64,000 nt of DNA from Vicinamibacterales bacterium (GCA_041394705.1 JAWKHS010000014.1:62001-126000), one strand, 5' to 3'; counted from the stretch's first letter, positions 7,186-18,351 are shown. A program made the numbers and translations. The notes: generated by a model not told the origin, from the letters alone.

Positions 7186-8361
7186 ATGGAGGCGCGTGTG
7201 CGACGGACTCTCGCGGCGGCACTGATTGGAACCCTCGTCCTCGGAGGCAGCATGACGGCGCAGGTGCAGCGATGGGCGGGACCCGCGCAGTTCCCCTTCA
7301 GCCAGGCCACCAGGGCCGACGGCCTCATCTACGTCGCCGGCACGATCGTGGCCGAGGGCGACATCAAGAACCAGACCGCCAAGGTCCTCCAGAGCATCGA
7401 CCAGACGCTGCAGAAGGCCGGGTCCAGCCTGGCCATGGCGGCGTCGATGCAGGTCTACATCAAGAGCGCCGGCGACTTCGCGGCCATGAACGAGGTGTAC
7501 CGGACGTTCTGGAAGGCGGACCCGCCGGCGCGGACCACGGTCGTGAGCGACTTCGTCGTGCCGAACGCCCTCATCGAGATCTCGGCCGTGGCCGTCCCGA
7601 ACGGCGGCGATCGGCAGGTCATCCACCCGGCATCGTGGATGAAGTCGCCCAACCCGTACAGCTACGGCATCAAGTCGGGCAGCACGCTCTTCATGGCGGG
7701 CCTGGTGTCGCGCAACGGCAAGGACAACTCGGTCGTCGAGGGCCCGATGGGCGTCCAGACGAAGGCCGTGCTCGAGAACGCCGCCGAGATCCTCAAGGCC
7801 GCGGGCATGACCATCGACAACGTCGTCAGCTCGAAGGTGTTCATCACCGACGTGACGAAGTTCCAGGAGATGAACGAGGCCTACCGGGCGGTCTTCACCA
7901 AGGAGCCGCCGGCGCGCGCGACCGTCGTGGCGCCGCTCATGGGCGCCGCCAACGTGGTCGAGATCACGCTCACGGCCTCGAGCCTGCCCAAGCAGGTCTT
8001 CACGACCCCGGCGGCCGACGGATCGCCCGGCAAGCCGAGCCCGATCCTGAGCAGCGCCGTCAAGGTGGGCAACCGCCTGTACCTGTCGGGCCTCCTCGGC
8101 AACACCGCCGCCAACAAGGGCAACGCCGAGGCGCAGACGGCCGAACTCCTCGCGCGCGTGGGCCGCACGCTGCAGGTCGCTGGGTTCGGTTGGGGCGACC
8201 TGGCCGACGCCGTCGTCTACCTGCCCAACACCGGTGACTTCGACGCCATGAACCGGAGCTACAGATCGGTCATCAAGGAGTTCCCCGCCCGCGCCGCCGT
8301 GAAGGCGGGCCTCGTCAGCGCCGACGGCATGCTCGAGATCATGTTCGTCGCGTCGAAGTAA
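7186..8361 (+). CDS. Secreted protein with three tandem RidA (YjgF/UK114) domains
   Basis: A 391-residue protein with a signal peptide (VRRTLAAALIGTLVLGGSMTAQ) and three consecutive RidA-like domains at about residues 30-140, 150-270 and 285-391. Each has the family pattern of a product-site strand, an AEI/VGRTL helix and a closing PARTTV/PARATV/PARAAV plus V/LIEI/VEI/LEI block. RidA proteins deaminate reactive enamine/imine intermediates in the cytoplasm as 15-kDa trimers. A three-in-one exported version could form the same trimer from one chain. The conserved catalytic Arg is retained in the PAR motifs of all three repeats. I chose the ATG at 7186 because it begins the signal peptide; a GTG at 7120 would add 22 polar residues. 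Confidence 0.85.
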   Translation: MEARVRRTLAAALIGTLVLGGSMTAQVQRWAGPAQFPFSQATRADGLIYVAGTIVAEGDIKNQTAKVLQSIDQTLQKAGSSLAMAASMQVYIKSAGDFAAMNEVYRTFWKADPPARTTVVSDFVVPNALIEISAVAVPNGGDRQVIHPASWMKSPNPYSYGIKSGSTLFMAGLVSRNGKDNSVVEGPMGVQTKAVLENAAEILKAAGMTIDNVVSSKVFITDVTKFQEMNEAYRAVFTKEPPARATVVAPLMGAANVVEITLTASSLPKQVFTTPAADGSPGKPSPILSSAVKVGNRLYLSGLLGNTAANKGNAEAQTAELLARVGRTLQVAGFGWGDLADAVVYLPNTGDFDAMNRSYRSVIKEFPARAAVKAGLVSADGMLEIMFVASK

Positions 8362-8394
8362 CCGGCGCGCTCTCGCGGCCACGCGCCGGTGCGG

Positions 8395-10179
8395 TCACGG
8401 CGCGATGCGCCAGATCGAGGCGACGTAGCGCCACGCCGTGAACGCGAGCCGCCGGCCGTCGGGCGACCAGGCCGGCTGCGACTTGTGCACGGGATCGAAC
8501 GTCAGCTGCTCCACCGGGCCGCCGGCGAGCGCACGCCGGAACAGCTGATAGCGGCCGTCCGGCGCCGGCGCGACGAAGGCGAACGCTCGGCCGTCCGGAC
8601 TCACCGTGATCCCCGGGAAGTCGTGCTCCGAGGCGATGCGGTGCAGCACCTGCGTGCCCGAGCCGTCCGCCTGCACGAGCAGCACGGCGTGGCGGCCCGG
8701 CCCCTCCTTGGCGATGGCCACCACGCGGCGGCCGTCGGGCAGCCACTCGCCGTGGGTGATCTCGAAGCCTTCCGCGGCGAGTTCGCGGATCGGCGAGGTC
8801 TCCTGCCCCGTGTCCTGGTCCAGGCCGATCGTGAAGAGGACCGAGCGCTCGTCCTTCGTGCCGTCCAGCAGCAGCGTCTTGCCGTCGGGCGCCCAGCGCG
8901 GCCAACCGACCTCGGCGCCCCGGCCGAGCGTCGTGAGCCGGCGATCCGGCTGGCTGCCGTCGGTGGGCCGCACCCACACGTCGTCGGACATCTCGCGGTG
9001 CGAGTGGAACGCGATCCACGCGCCGTTGGGCGACCACGCCATGCCCTGGTCCTCGGAGGCCGACGCCGCGATGACCTCGCGCGGCCGGTCCGCCGGGGCG
9101 TCCTCGTCGGCGTCGATCACGCCCACCTCCTGCGCGATGTCGGGGTAATTCGCGTCGTCCATCTGGCGGCGCCACGTCCCGAAGGTCATCGAGAGCAGCG
9201 GCCGCGTCGGGTGCCACCACGGCGTCTCTGACTGAAAGGTGGTGAGCGGCCGGACCGCGCCTCCGGCGAGCTCTCCGAGATTCGTGCGGTATTCCTGTGT
9301 CTTGTAGACGACGACGCCGTCGCGCGTCACCGAGGGGCCGTAGCTGTCACGGACGGTGTGGGTGAGCTGCGTGGCCTCGCCCGTCGCGCGCGACACGCGC
9401 CACAGGTCCACGAAGCCACGGGCGTTGGCCGCGGCCGTGTAAATCGTCTGGCCGTCGGGCGCGAACGCGATCGGCCCGGCCACGTGGAGGGGCGGCGTCG
9501 TGGCGAGAGGCGCCGCGCCGCAGGGTATCGAAATGCCGGCGGTGTCGCCCGTGGCCAGCACGCACGCCATCTCCGTCGGCGACGCCCAGGCCGGCCACGA
9601 CGCGCGGCCCGTCGTGATGGCGGTCCGCCACAGCTCCTGCCCGTCCAGGCGCACCCGCCAGAGTTCGGGCCCCTCGCGGCCGTTCACGATGCCGGCGAGC
9701 CAGGCGCCGTCCGGGCTGGCGGCGAGCTGTCGCAGCGCGTTGGCCGGCAGGGTGAGGCCGCTCGGGGTGCTTTCGAGCGTAGGCGTCGGCCAGAGCGGGC
9801 GGGCGTCCCGGCCGATCTCGTGCAGGCGCCAGCGCTGGGCGGCGCCCCCGTCCTCGAACACGATGCGCCGGTCGTCCACCCAGGCGAGGTGGCGGATCTG
9901 GCCGTCGCCAGCGACGTCGGCCACGTCGACGCCGCCGCCCACGGGAGCCACGCGCAGCCGGCGGCCCTCGGTGTAGGCGACCAGCCGCCCGCCCGGCGCC
10001 ACGGCCACCGCGGGGTCGCGGTACCCGACGATGCCCTGCTGTTCGGCGGTCGCCACCCACGCGGTCGTGGGCGCCACGGGCGGAGCGGACGCCGGGGCCT
10101 CGGTCCGGCGGGTGCCCATCCACCAGGCGGCCGCCGCGACGGCCGCCACCGCGACAAGGGTCAGCACGCGACTCGACAT
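8395..10179 (-). CDS. PD40/WD40-like beta-propeller protein, membrane-anchored
   Basis: A 594-residue protein with an N-terminal hydrophobic anchor (VLTLVAVAAVAAAAWWMG) and at least eight PD40 propeller strands of the SPDGxxxAF type (SPDGAWLAGI, APDGQTIYTA, SPNGAWIAFHS, APDGKTLLLDG, SPDGRAFAFV, SPDGRRLAFTA). It resembles TolB and the N-terminal domain of S9 peptidases, but has no hydrolase domain. It probably binds another protein or a ligand in the periplasm. It ends convergently with the RidA gene. The start at 10179 is chosen over 10188 because TAGGAT lies 7 bases before it. Confidence 0.78.
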   Translation of the reverse strand: MSSRVLTLVAVAAVAAAAWWMGTRRTEAPASAPPVAPTTAWVATAEQQGIVGYRDPAVAVAPGGRLVAYTEGRRLRVAPVGGGVDVADVAGDGQIRHLAWVDDRRIVFEDGGAAQRWRLHEIGRDARPLWPTPTLESTPSGLTLPANALRQLAASPDGAWLAGIVNGREGPELWRVRLDGQELWRTAITTGRASWPAWASPTEMACVLATGDTAGISIPCGAAPLATTPPLHVAGPIAFAPDGQTIYTAAANARGFVDLWRVSRATGEATQLTHTVRDSYGPSVTRDGVVVYKTQEYRTNLGELAGGAVRPLTTFQSETPWWHPTRPLLSMTFGTWRRQMDDANYPDIAQEVGVIDADEDAPADRPREVIAASASEDQGMAWSPNGAWIAFHSHREMSDDVWVRPTDGSQPDRRLTTLGRGAEVGWPRWAPDGKTLLLDGTKDERSVLFTIGLDQDTGQETSPIRELAAEGFEITHGEWLPDGRRVVAIAKEGPGRHAVLLVQADGSGTQVLHRIASEHDFPGITVSPDGRAFAFVAPAPDGRYQLFRRALAGGPVEQLTFDPVHKSQPAWSPDGRRLAFTAWRYVASIWRIAP

Positions 10180-10186
10180 GGCGAGC

Positions 10187-10192
10187 ATCCTA
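10187..10192 (-). promoter_or_regulatory. -10-like hexamer of the PD40 gene
   Basis: TAGGAT ends 7 bases before the ATG at 10179. It could also be read as a weak AGGA ribosome site, so its role is uncertain. Confidence 0.35.
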
Positions 10193-10240
10193 CAACCGCG
10201 GGGGGCGCCACGCCCGTCCCGGCTGCCGGTGGCGCGGCGC

Positions 10241-10843
10241 CTAGGCGCGATTGCGGTAGAGCGCCGGGTCGACGGCCGCGGCCATCGCCGCGGTGTCGAG
10301 GCGGCGGCCCAGGAACGCGGTGACCCGCTCGGCCGTGGCCGCCGGCGAGGCCACGGCGTCCCGGTAGGACACGCGCAGCGTCCGGAAGCAGGGGCGCGAG
10401 GCGAGGAACCGATCGAGCTGCGCCAGGTGGCCCTGGAACGTCGCACGGGCCGACTCCACCTCGCCCGGCGCCTCGCCGCGCCGCGAGAGCATCTCGGCCT
10501 GGGAGGCCAGCACCTCGTCGAGATCCCGCTGCATCAGGATGACGTCGTAGGTGAAGTCCTCCGGCAGCCACGTGAGCAGGAACGAGATGATCTTGACGGC
10601 CTTGCCGCGCGCCCCGGGCAGCCAGGCCAGGTCGGCGTCGCGCTTGTCCAGGTCCTTGACGGGCTCGTACTCGAAATAGCCCTTCGGGTTGCTGGGGTCC
10701 GCCCCGCGCACGCCGTCGGCGACGAGCGGCACGCCGCCCGCGGCCAGCATCGTCATCATCATGGAGGTGCCCGACCGCGGCAGGCCGGACACGATGACGA
10801 TCGGCGGGCCGTACCGCAGGCGCCGGACGAGCCGGCCGATCAC
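10241..10843 (-). CDS. Sulfotransferase family P-loop protein
   Basis: A 200-residue protein with the 5'-phosphosulfate-binding loop VIVSGLPRSGTSMM near the N-terminus. It also has the usual aromatic-rich GYFEYEPVKDL and a later region with VILMQRDLDEVLASQ, where the Arg and following Asp match the 3'-phosphate-binding segment of sulfotransferases. It would move sulfate from PAPS to an alcohol or amine acceptor. It is shorter than most family members (250-300). The start is taken as the GTG at 10843, which directly precedes the basic RLVRRLRYG leader and the P-loop. It is transcribed divergently from the phosphodiesterase/sulfatase-like block. Confidence 0.75.
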   Translation of the reverse strand: MIGRLVRRLRYGPPIVIVSGLPRSGTSMMMTMLAAGGVPLVADGVRGADPSNPKGYFEYEPVKDLDKRDADLAWLPGARGKAVKIISFLLTWLPEDFTYDVILMQRDLDEVLASQAEMLSRRGEAPGEVESARATFQGHLAQLDRFLASRPCFRTLRVSYRDAVASPAATAERVTAFLGRRLDTAAMAAAVDPALYRNRA

Positions 10844-10884
10844 GCCCGCCCCGGCGGCCGGACGGGATCCCCGGTCCGGCGCGG

Positions 10885-10890
10885 TACAAT
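10885..10890 (+). promoter_or_regulatory. -10 element upstream of the phosphodiesterase block
   Basis: TACAAT, 37 bases before the ATG at 10928. Transcription from here would cover the seven-gene block. An alternative ATG at 10889 overlaps this hexamer and would add 13 residues; it is less likely because the signal peptide begins at 10928. Confidence 0.45.
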
Positions 10891-10927
10891 GTCGGTCGGT
10901 CGACCGGTGCGCTCGGCGCCCTTCGGC

Positions 10928-13035
<2,108 letters not shown>

Positions 13036-13039
<4 letters not shown>

Positions 13040-14994
13040 CGCGCCTGTCCGGGCCGGGCCGGGCCGTCGTCCTTGCCGCGATGGCCGTGGTCCTCGCGGC
13101 GGCGGCCTGCGGCGGCCGCACGCACGTCAAGACCGGCAAGAAGGTGATCGTGCTGGGCATCGACGGCTTCGATCACCAGCTCACGCAGGAGCTCCTCGCG
13201 GCGGGCCGCCTCCCGAATCTCGCGAAGCTCGCGGCGCAGGGCGGCTTCTCGCCCCTCGCCACCTCCACGCCCCCGCTGAGCCCGGTGGCGTGGTCCACCT
13301 TCATCACCGGCCTGGACCCGGGCGGCCACGGCATCTTCGACTTCATCCACCGCCAGCCGGACACGCTCGAGCAGTTCCTGTCGACCTCGCGGACGGTGCC
13401 GCCCGGGCGGCTGCTGACGCTCGGCAAGTACCAGTTCCCGCTGTCGGGCGGGCACGTGGACCTCCTCCGCGGCGGCGAGGCGTTCTGGGAGCCCCTCGAG
13501 GCGCGGGGCATCGAGACCACCATCGTCCGGATGCCCGCGAACTTCCCGCCCTCGGGGAAGGCCACGCGCGAGCTGAGCGGCATGGGCACGCCGGACATGC
13601 TCGGCACGTACGGCATCTTCACGCTCTTCTCGTCCAAGCCCGAGGTGTTCGAGCGGCGCGACGTGTCGGGCGGCGTCATCCAGCCGATCGACGTGATCGA
13701 CGGCGTCGCCCGGGGCGCCATCGAGGGGCCGAACAACCCGTATCTCACGACGCCGACGCCGCTGACCGTGCCGTTCGCCGCGCACGTGGATGCCACCAGC
13801 CAGGCCGTGAAGCTCGTGGTGGGCGGCGAAGAGCGGATGCTCGAGATCGGCGAGTGGAGCTCGTGGGTGCCCGTGTCGCTGCCGCTCCTGCCGCTGTCGT
13901 CGCTCCCCGGCGAGGTCCGCTTCCTGCTGAAGAGCATCACCCCGTACTTCGAGCTCTACGCGAGCCCGATCAACCTCGACCCGTTCGCGCCGGCGCTGCC
14001 GATCTCGACGCCCGAGACGTACGCGGGCGAGCTGGCCGAAGCCGAGGGGCGCTACTACACGCAGGGCATGCCCGAGGACACGCGGGCCAGGAACGTGGCC
14101 GTGCTGACCGAGCGGGAACTGCTCGATCAGGCGCGGATCACGGCCGACGAGAACGTCCGGCAGTTCCGCTACGTGCTGGACCACTTCGACGACGGGCTGC
14201 TCTTCTACTACTTCGGGCACATCGATCAGGTGTCGCACGTCACGTGGCGCTCGATGGACCCGGGCCACCCCGCGTACACGGACGCCGATGCCGCGTTCGC
14301 CGACGTGATTCCGCGTCTCTACGCCGAGATGGACACGGTGGTCGGCCAGGCCATGGCGGCGCTCGGACCGGACGACCTCCTCGTGGTGATGTCCGACCAC
14401 GGGTTCGCGCCGTGGCGCCGGGCCGTGAACGTGAACAGCTGGCTGCGCGATCACGGGTACCTCGTCGTGACCAGCGCGCAGGCCGGACTGGCGCCCGGCC
14501 TGGCGGGCGTGGACTGGTCGCGGACCCGCGCCTACGCCGTGGGGCTCAACGGCCTCTACCTGAACCTGCAGGGGCGTGAGGCCAAGGGCATCGTGCCCGC
14601 GGCCGACGCACCGGCGCTCGCCCGCGCCATCGCGGCCGAGATGGAACGGACGGTGGACCCCGCCACCTCCGCGCCCGCCATCACGAAGGCGTTCGTCACC
14701 GCCACGGCGTTCGCGGGTCGGGATTATCCCGCGATCGAGCCCGACATCGTCGTCGGCTACGCCCGCGGGACCCGCGTGTCGAGCGACTCGGCGCTCGGCG
14801 TCGTCGCCGCCGAGGTCTTCAGCGACAACACGGAGCCCTGGAGCGGCGACCACAGCATGGACCCGGCGCACGTGCCGGGGGTCCTCTTCACGAGCCGCCC
14901 CCTCAAGGTACCGGCCGACCGGCTGCAGACGCTGGCAGCCTCGATTCTCGCCGAGTTCGGCGTCACTGATTTCCCCAGGAGGGCACGGCCGTGA
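13036..14994 (+). CDS. Alkaline phosphatase superfamily protein (type I phosphodiesterase-like), paralog B, probable lipoprotein
   Basis: A 652-residue paralog of the preceding gene. It has a hydrophobic leader ending AAAAC (candidate lipid-modified Cys25), VIVLGIDGFDHQLT, TPPLSPVAWSTFITGLDPGGHGI with candidate nucleophile Ser82, and FGHIDQVSHVTWRSMD and LVVMSDHGFAPWRR for metal binding. SGDHSMDPAHVPGVLF mirrors paralog A. The start is the GTG at 13036, overlapping the previous stop by 4 bases (GTGA). Having one membrane-anchored and one lipoprotein-type copy in tandem suggests two enzymes acting in sequence or on related substrates at the cell envelope. A strong AGGAGGG near its end serves the next gene. 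Confidence 0.82.
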
Positions 14995-15185
14995 TGTTCG
15001 GTTCAGGCGTCAAGCTCGACAAGGCGCTCATCGCCCGCGTGAAGCGCATCGTGGACCTGGCCGGCTACTCGTCGGTCGAGGAGTTCATCACGCACGCGCT
15101 CGAAAAGGAGCTGGCCCAGCTCGAAGGCGCGGAGTCGGAGGAAGAGCTCAAGAAGCGCCTCAAGGGCCTCGGGTACCTCTCGTAG
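14991..15185 (+). CDS. Small ribbon-helix-helix-like protein
   Basis: A 64-residue protein resembling CopG-type ribbon-helix-helix domains: a short strand (GVKLDKA), helix 1 (LIARVKRIVDLA), the turn GYSS, and helix 2 (VEEFITHALEKEL). An acidic linker leads to KRLKGLGYLS. That last tail resembles the RLRALGYVGG and KLGALGYVSP segments of the two sulfatase-like proteins downstream. The start is GTG 14991 or ATG 14994, with AGGAGGG 7-10 bases upstream. It overlaps paralog B by 4 bases. It could be a transcriptional regulator of the block or a small partner of the hydrolases; the sequence does not decide. Confidence 0.65.
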   Translation: MMFGSGVKLDKALIARVKRIVDLAGYSSVEEFITHALEKELAQLEGAESEEELKKRLKGLGYLS

Positions 15186-15189
15186 CCAG

Positions 15190-16017
15190 ATGACGGCCCT
15201 CAACGCGGCCCTCACGAGCGCCGCCGACGCGATTCTCCTGCCGCTGGCCGGCCTGCCGGCCGCCGCCGTCGTCGTCGGCGCCGCGCTGGCGACGGCGCTC
15301 GTCGTGCTCGGCGTCATGCGGTACACCTCCAATCAGGCGGCCCTCGCGGCCGTGAAGCGCCGCATCCACGCGTCGCTCCTCGAGATGCGGCTCTTCAACG
15401 ACGACGTGCGGGCGCTCGTCCGCGCGCAGGGCGAGGTCTTGGCCCAGAACGCCCTCTACATCGGCCATTCGCTGGTCCCGCTCGTCGTCACCGCCATCCC
15501 GCTCGCCTTCGCAATCGCGCAGCTGCAGGCTTACTACGGGTACGCGGGGCTCCGGCCCAACGTCGAGACCACGATCACGGTCGAGCTGACGTCGGCCCTG
15601 CCCGCGGGCGCGCTCCCGCGTCTGATCGCGCCCACCCTCGACCCGGCCGGACCGCCGCGCTACTTCCCCTCGCTCCGCCAGGTCGTCTGGCGCGTGGAGC
15701 CCCGCGCCCCGGGCCTGCACGAGATCGCGATCGAGGTGGACGGGACCACGCCGGTGACGAAGAGCCTGTACGTGTCCGCCGACGACGCCGCGGCGCGGCG
15801 GTCGCCGTTTCGCGACACCGGCGGCCTGGTCTCGCAGCTGCTCTACCCATCCGAACCGCCGCTCGACCGCGGCGGACCCGTGGCCGCCGTCCGACTCGAT
15901 TACCCGGAGCGGACGCTGCGGGTGGCGGGCATCGACATGCACTGGCTCATCCTCTACGTCGCCGTGTCCTTCGTGTTCGTCCTGCTGCTCCGGAAGCCGC
16001 TCGGGGTCGTGATTTGA
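15190..16017 (+). CDS. Three-helix membrane protein, possibly EMC3/Oxa1-like
   Basis: A 275-residue protein with three hydrophobic segments: residues about 15-45, 93-118 and 250-275. After the first lies a basic/acidic helix pair (VKRRIHASLLEMRLFNDDVRALV) followed by the second segment. The middle contains a soluble, probably extracytoplasmic beta-rich domain of about 130 residues. The three-helix layout with a charged cytoplasmic hairpin is reminiscent of EMC3/YidC-Oxa1 insertases, but I cannot confirm homology by eye. It starts 4 bases after the small RHH-like gene and so belongs to the same transcription unit. It may help insert or anchor the neighbouring envelope enzymes. Confidence 0.6.
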   Translation: MTALNAALTSAADAILLPLAGLPAAAVVVGAALATALVVLGVMRYTSNQAALAAVKRRIHASLLEMRLFNDDVRALVRAQGEVLAQNALYIGHSLVPLVVTAIPLAFAIAQLQAYYGYAGLRPNVETTITVELTSALPAGALPRLIAPTLDPAGPPRYFPSLRQVVWRVEPRAPGLHEIAIEVDGTTPVTKSLYVSADDAAARRSPFRDTGGLVSQLLYPSEPPLDRGGPVAAVRLDYPERTLRVAGIDMHWLILYVAVSFVFVLLLRKPLGVVI

Positions 16018-16020
16018 GGT

Positions 16021-16048
16021 GGGGCCCGGGGCTCGGGGCCCGGGGCCA
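16021..16048 (+). repeat. Four 7-base G-rich tandem repeats (G-quadruplex motif)
   Basis: Four consecutive heptamers, GGGGCCC, GGGGCTC, GGGGCCC and GGGGCCA, give four runs of four G separated by three bases. This fits the standard G-quadruplex pattern. The array sits 13 bases before the TACAAT of the next gene. Confidence 0.7.
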
Positions 16049-16060
16049 GGGTGGCGTTGG

Positions 16061-16066
16061 TACAAT
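16061..16066 (+). promoter_or_regulatory. -10 element of the first sulfatase-like/TPR gene
   Basis: TACAAT ends 8 bases before the ATG at 16075, with no Shine-Dalgarno, so a leaderless transcript is likely. The -35 region would fall inside the G-rich repeat. Confidence 0.5.
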
Positions 16067-16074
16067 CGGGCGGC

Positions 16075-18351
16075 ATGGCTGATGTGGGCGCGTCGCTGAG
16101 GCGGGGGGCCGTTCTGGGCCTCGTCGCCGCGGCGGTCCTGGCGGCCGGGTGCGGCCGCGGACGCCCGACCAATGTGCTGCTCGTCACCCTGGACACGGTG
16201 CGGGCCGACCACGTGGGCGCCTACGGCTATCCCGCAGCGAGGACGCCGGTGCTCGATCGCCTGGCGGCCCGGGGCGCGCGGTTCGCGTCCGCCACGACGA
16301 CCACGCCGCTCACCCTTTCGGCGCACACCAGTCTCTTCACCGGCACCTTTCCGACCTTTCACGGCGTCCGCGACAACACCGGGTTCTACGTCGACGAGTC
16401 GCTGGAGACGCTGGCCGAGACGCTGAAGGCCCGCGGCTATCGCACGGGCGGGTTCATCGGCGCGTTCGTCCTCGACCGTCGCTGGGGCATCGCCCAGGGC
16501 TTCGACCAGTACTTCGACGACTTCGACCTCGGCCAGGACGTGGGCCCCGGGCTGGACGCCATCCAGCGGCCGGGCGGCGAGGTGGTGGACAAGGCGCTCG
16601 CCTGGCTCTCGACCGACGACGACCGGCCCTTCTTCGGCTGGGTCCACCTGTACGACGCGCACGCGCCCTATGCCGCGCCGGCCGACTACGCCGCCCGCTT
16701 TCCGGCCACGCCCGTCGGCGCCTACGACGCCGAGATCGCGTACGCGGATGCCCAGGTCGGGCGGCTCCTGGCGGCGCTCGACGCGCAAGGCCACGCCGAC
16801 GACACGCTCGTGGTCGTGCTCGGCGATCACGGCGAGCAGCTGGGCCAGCACAAGGAGCAGGCGCACGGCTTCTTCGTCTACGACGCGTCGGTGCAGATTC
16901 CGCTGCTGATGGCGGGCCCGGGCATCGGCCCGCGCGTCGTCGAGGACCAGGTGCGGATCGTGGACGTGATGCCCACGGTGCTCGACCTGGCGGGCGTCCA
17001 GGGGCCGGCCGTCATGCAGGGGACGTCGCTCCGTCCGGCGCTGGACGGCGAGGCGCTGTCGCTGCCCGCGTTCGTCGAGTCGTGGTACGCGCGCTACCAC
17101 TACGGGTGGAGCGAGCTTCGCGGCCTGCGGGACGGGCGCTACAAGTTCATCCTCGCACCGACCCGCGAGCTGTACGACCTGGGCCAGGATCCGGGCGAGA
17201 CGCGCAACATCGCTGACGCCGAGCCCGGCCGTGCCGACGCCATGGAGCGGGCGCTCAGGGCCCTCATGGCGCGCACGGCGAGCGCGACGGCGCCCAAGGC
17301 GCCCCAGCCGGTGGATGCCGCGGCCGAGCAGCGCCTCCGCGCCCTCGGCTATGTGGGCGGCCCGACCAGCGCGCGGAACCTCGAGGAGCGCCCCCGACGC
17401 GATCCCAAGGACACGATCGACCTGTACAACCTCTTGCTGCTCGCGGGGCAGGACTCCGAGGCCGGCCGCTACGACGAGGCCGTGGCCAAGGTCCGCGAGG
17501 CCCTGGCGGCGGACCCCGAGATCATCGAGGCGTACTCGCGGCTCGGCAACATCCTCTCGAAGGCCGGCCGCCACGCCGAGGCCGTGACGGCCTACCAGCA
17601 GGCGCTGGCGCTCGACCCCGAGCACCAGCAGTCCACCTACAACCTCGCGCTCGCCTACCGGGCGCTCGGCAGGATTCCCGAGGCCATCGTCGGGTTCGAG
17701 CGCAGCCAGCAGCTGGACCCGCGGAGCGGCCGCGCGCTCTTCCAGCTCGGCGACATCGCGATGCAGCAGGGCGACCCGGCCAAGGCGCTCGAGCACCTGA
17801 CGAAGGGCCTGAGCCTCGACGTGGACCGTCCGCCCTACCTCGTGAAGATGGGCGAGGCGTACCTGGCGCTGAACCGGTACGACGAGGCCGAGCGCGTGCT
17901 GAAGGAAGCCGTCAGCCTCCGCCCGGCCGTGCCGCGCGGTCAGTACAACCTGGCCCTGGTCGCCGAGCACCGCGGCAACTCCGGCGCGGCCCGCGCCGCC
18001 TACGAAGCCGAGGTGGCCGAGAATCCCAAGAACTACGGCGCGCAGTTCAACCTGGGCAAGGCGCTGATGAAGGAGGGCCGGCTGATCGACGCGGTGGCCC
18101 GCCTGCGGGCCTCGGTGGAGGCCAAGCCGGACTTCGCCGAAGGCTTCCTCTACCTGTCGAAGGCGCTCCTCGACTCGGGCCAGCTCGAGGAGGCGGCCGA
18201 GGCCGCCAGGAACGGGCTCGCCAAGACGCCGGACCGCTCGATCGCGCCGCTCGGCCACTACGTGCTCGCCGACGTCTATGCGCGGCAGGGCCGCGAGAAC
18301 GAGGCCGCGCGCGAAGTGGCCCTCGCCCGCCGGCTGGAGCGCGGGCGATGA
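16075..18351 (+). CDS. Sulfatase-like hydrolase/transferase fused to TPR repeats, lipoprotein
   Basis: A 758-residue protein with a lipoprotein leader (VLAAGC, Cys26). The sulfatase-fold domain spans about residues 32-430 and carries NVLLVTLDTVRADH, VVVLGDHGEQLGQH and the C-terminal GRYKFILAPTRELYDLGQDPGE. Seven or so TPR repeats follow to the end. The usual sulfatase Cys/Ser-x-Pro-x-Arg is absent: the nucleophile position holds Thr80 in TPLTLSAHTSLFTG. It therefore cannot carry formylglycine and is more likely a phosphatase, phosphodiesterase or phosphotransferase. The TPR half probably docks a partner protein. Its stop overlaps the next gene by 4 bases (ATGA). Confidence 0.85.
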   Translation: MADVGASLRRGAVLGLVAAAVLAAGCGRGRPTNVLLVTLDTVRADHVGAYGYPAARTPVLDRLAARGARFASATTTTPLTLSAHTSLFTGTFPTFHGVRDNTGFYVDESLETLAETLKARGYRTGGFIGAFVLDRRWGIAQGFDQYFDDFDLGQDVGPGLDAIQRPGGEVVDKALAWLSTDDDRPFFGWVHLYDAHAPYAAPADYAARFPATPVGAYDAEIAYADAQVGRLLAALDAQGHADDTLVVVLGDHGEQLGQHKEQAHGFFVYDASVQIPLLMAGPGIGPRVVEDQVRIVDVMPTVLDLAGVQGPAVMQGTSLRPALDGEALSLPAFVESWYARYHYGWSELRGLRDGRYKFILAPTRELYDLGQDPGETRNIADAEPGRADAMERALRALMARTASATAPKAPQPVDAAAEQRLRALGYVGGPTSARNLEERPRRDPKDTIDLYNLLLLAGQDSEAGRYDEAVAKVREALAADPEIIEAYSRLGNILSKAGRHAEAVTAYQQALALDPEHQQSTYNLALAYRALGRIPEAIVGFERSQQLDPRSGRALFQLGDIAMQQGDPAKALEHLTKGLSLDVDRPPYLVKMGEAYLALNRYDEAERVLKEAVSLRPAVPRGQYNLALVAEHRGNSGAARAAYEAEVAENPKNYGAQFNLGKALMKEGRLIDAVARLRASVEAKPDFAEGFLYLSKALLDSGQLEEAAEAARNGLAKTPDRSIAPLGHYVLADVYARQGRENEAAREVALARRLERGR

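Noticed and set aside
13046..13064. GGGCC triplicate repeat
   Set aside because: It lies inside the coding sequence of paralog B's leader and is explained by codon use for Gly/Arg/Ala; it lacks the 7-base spacing of the intergenic arrays.
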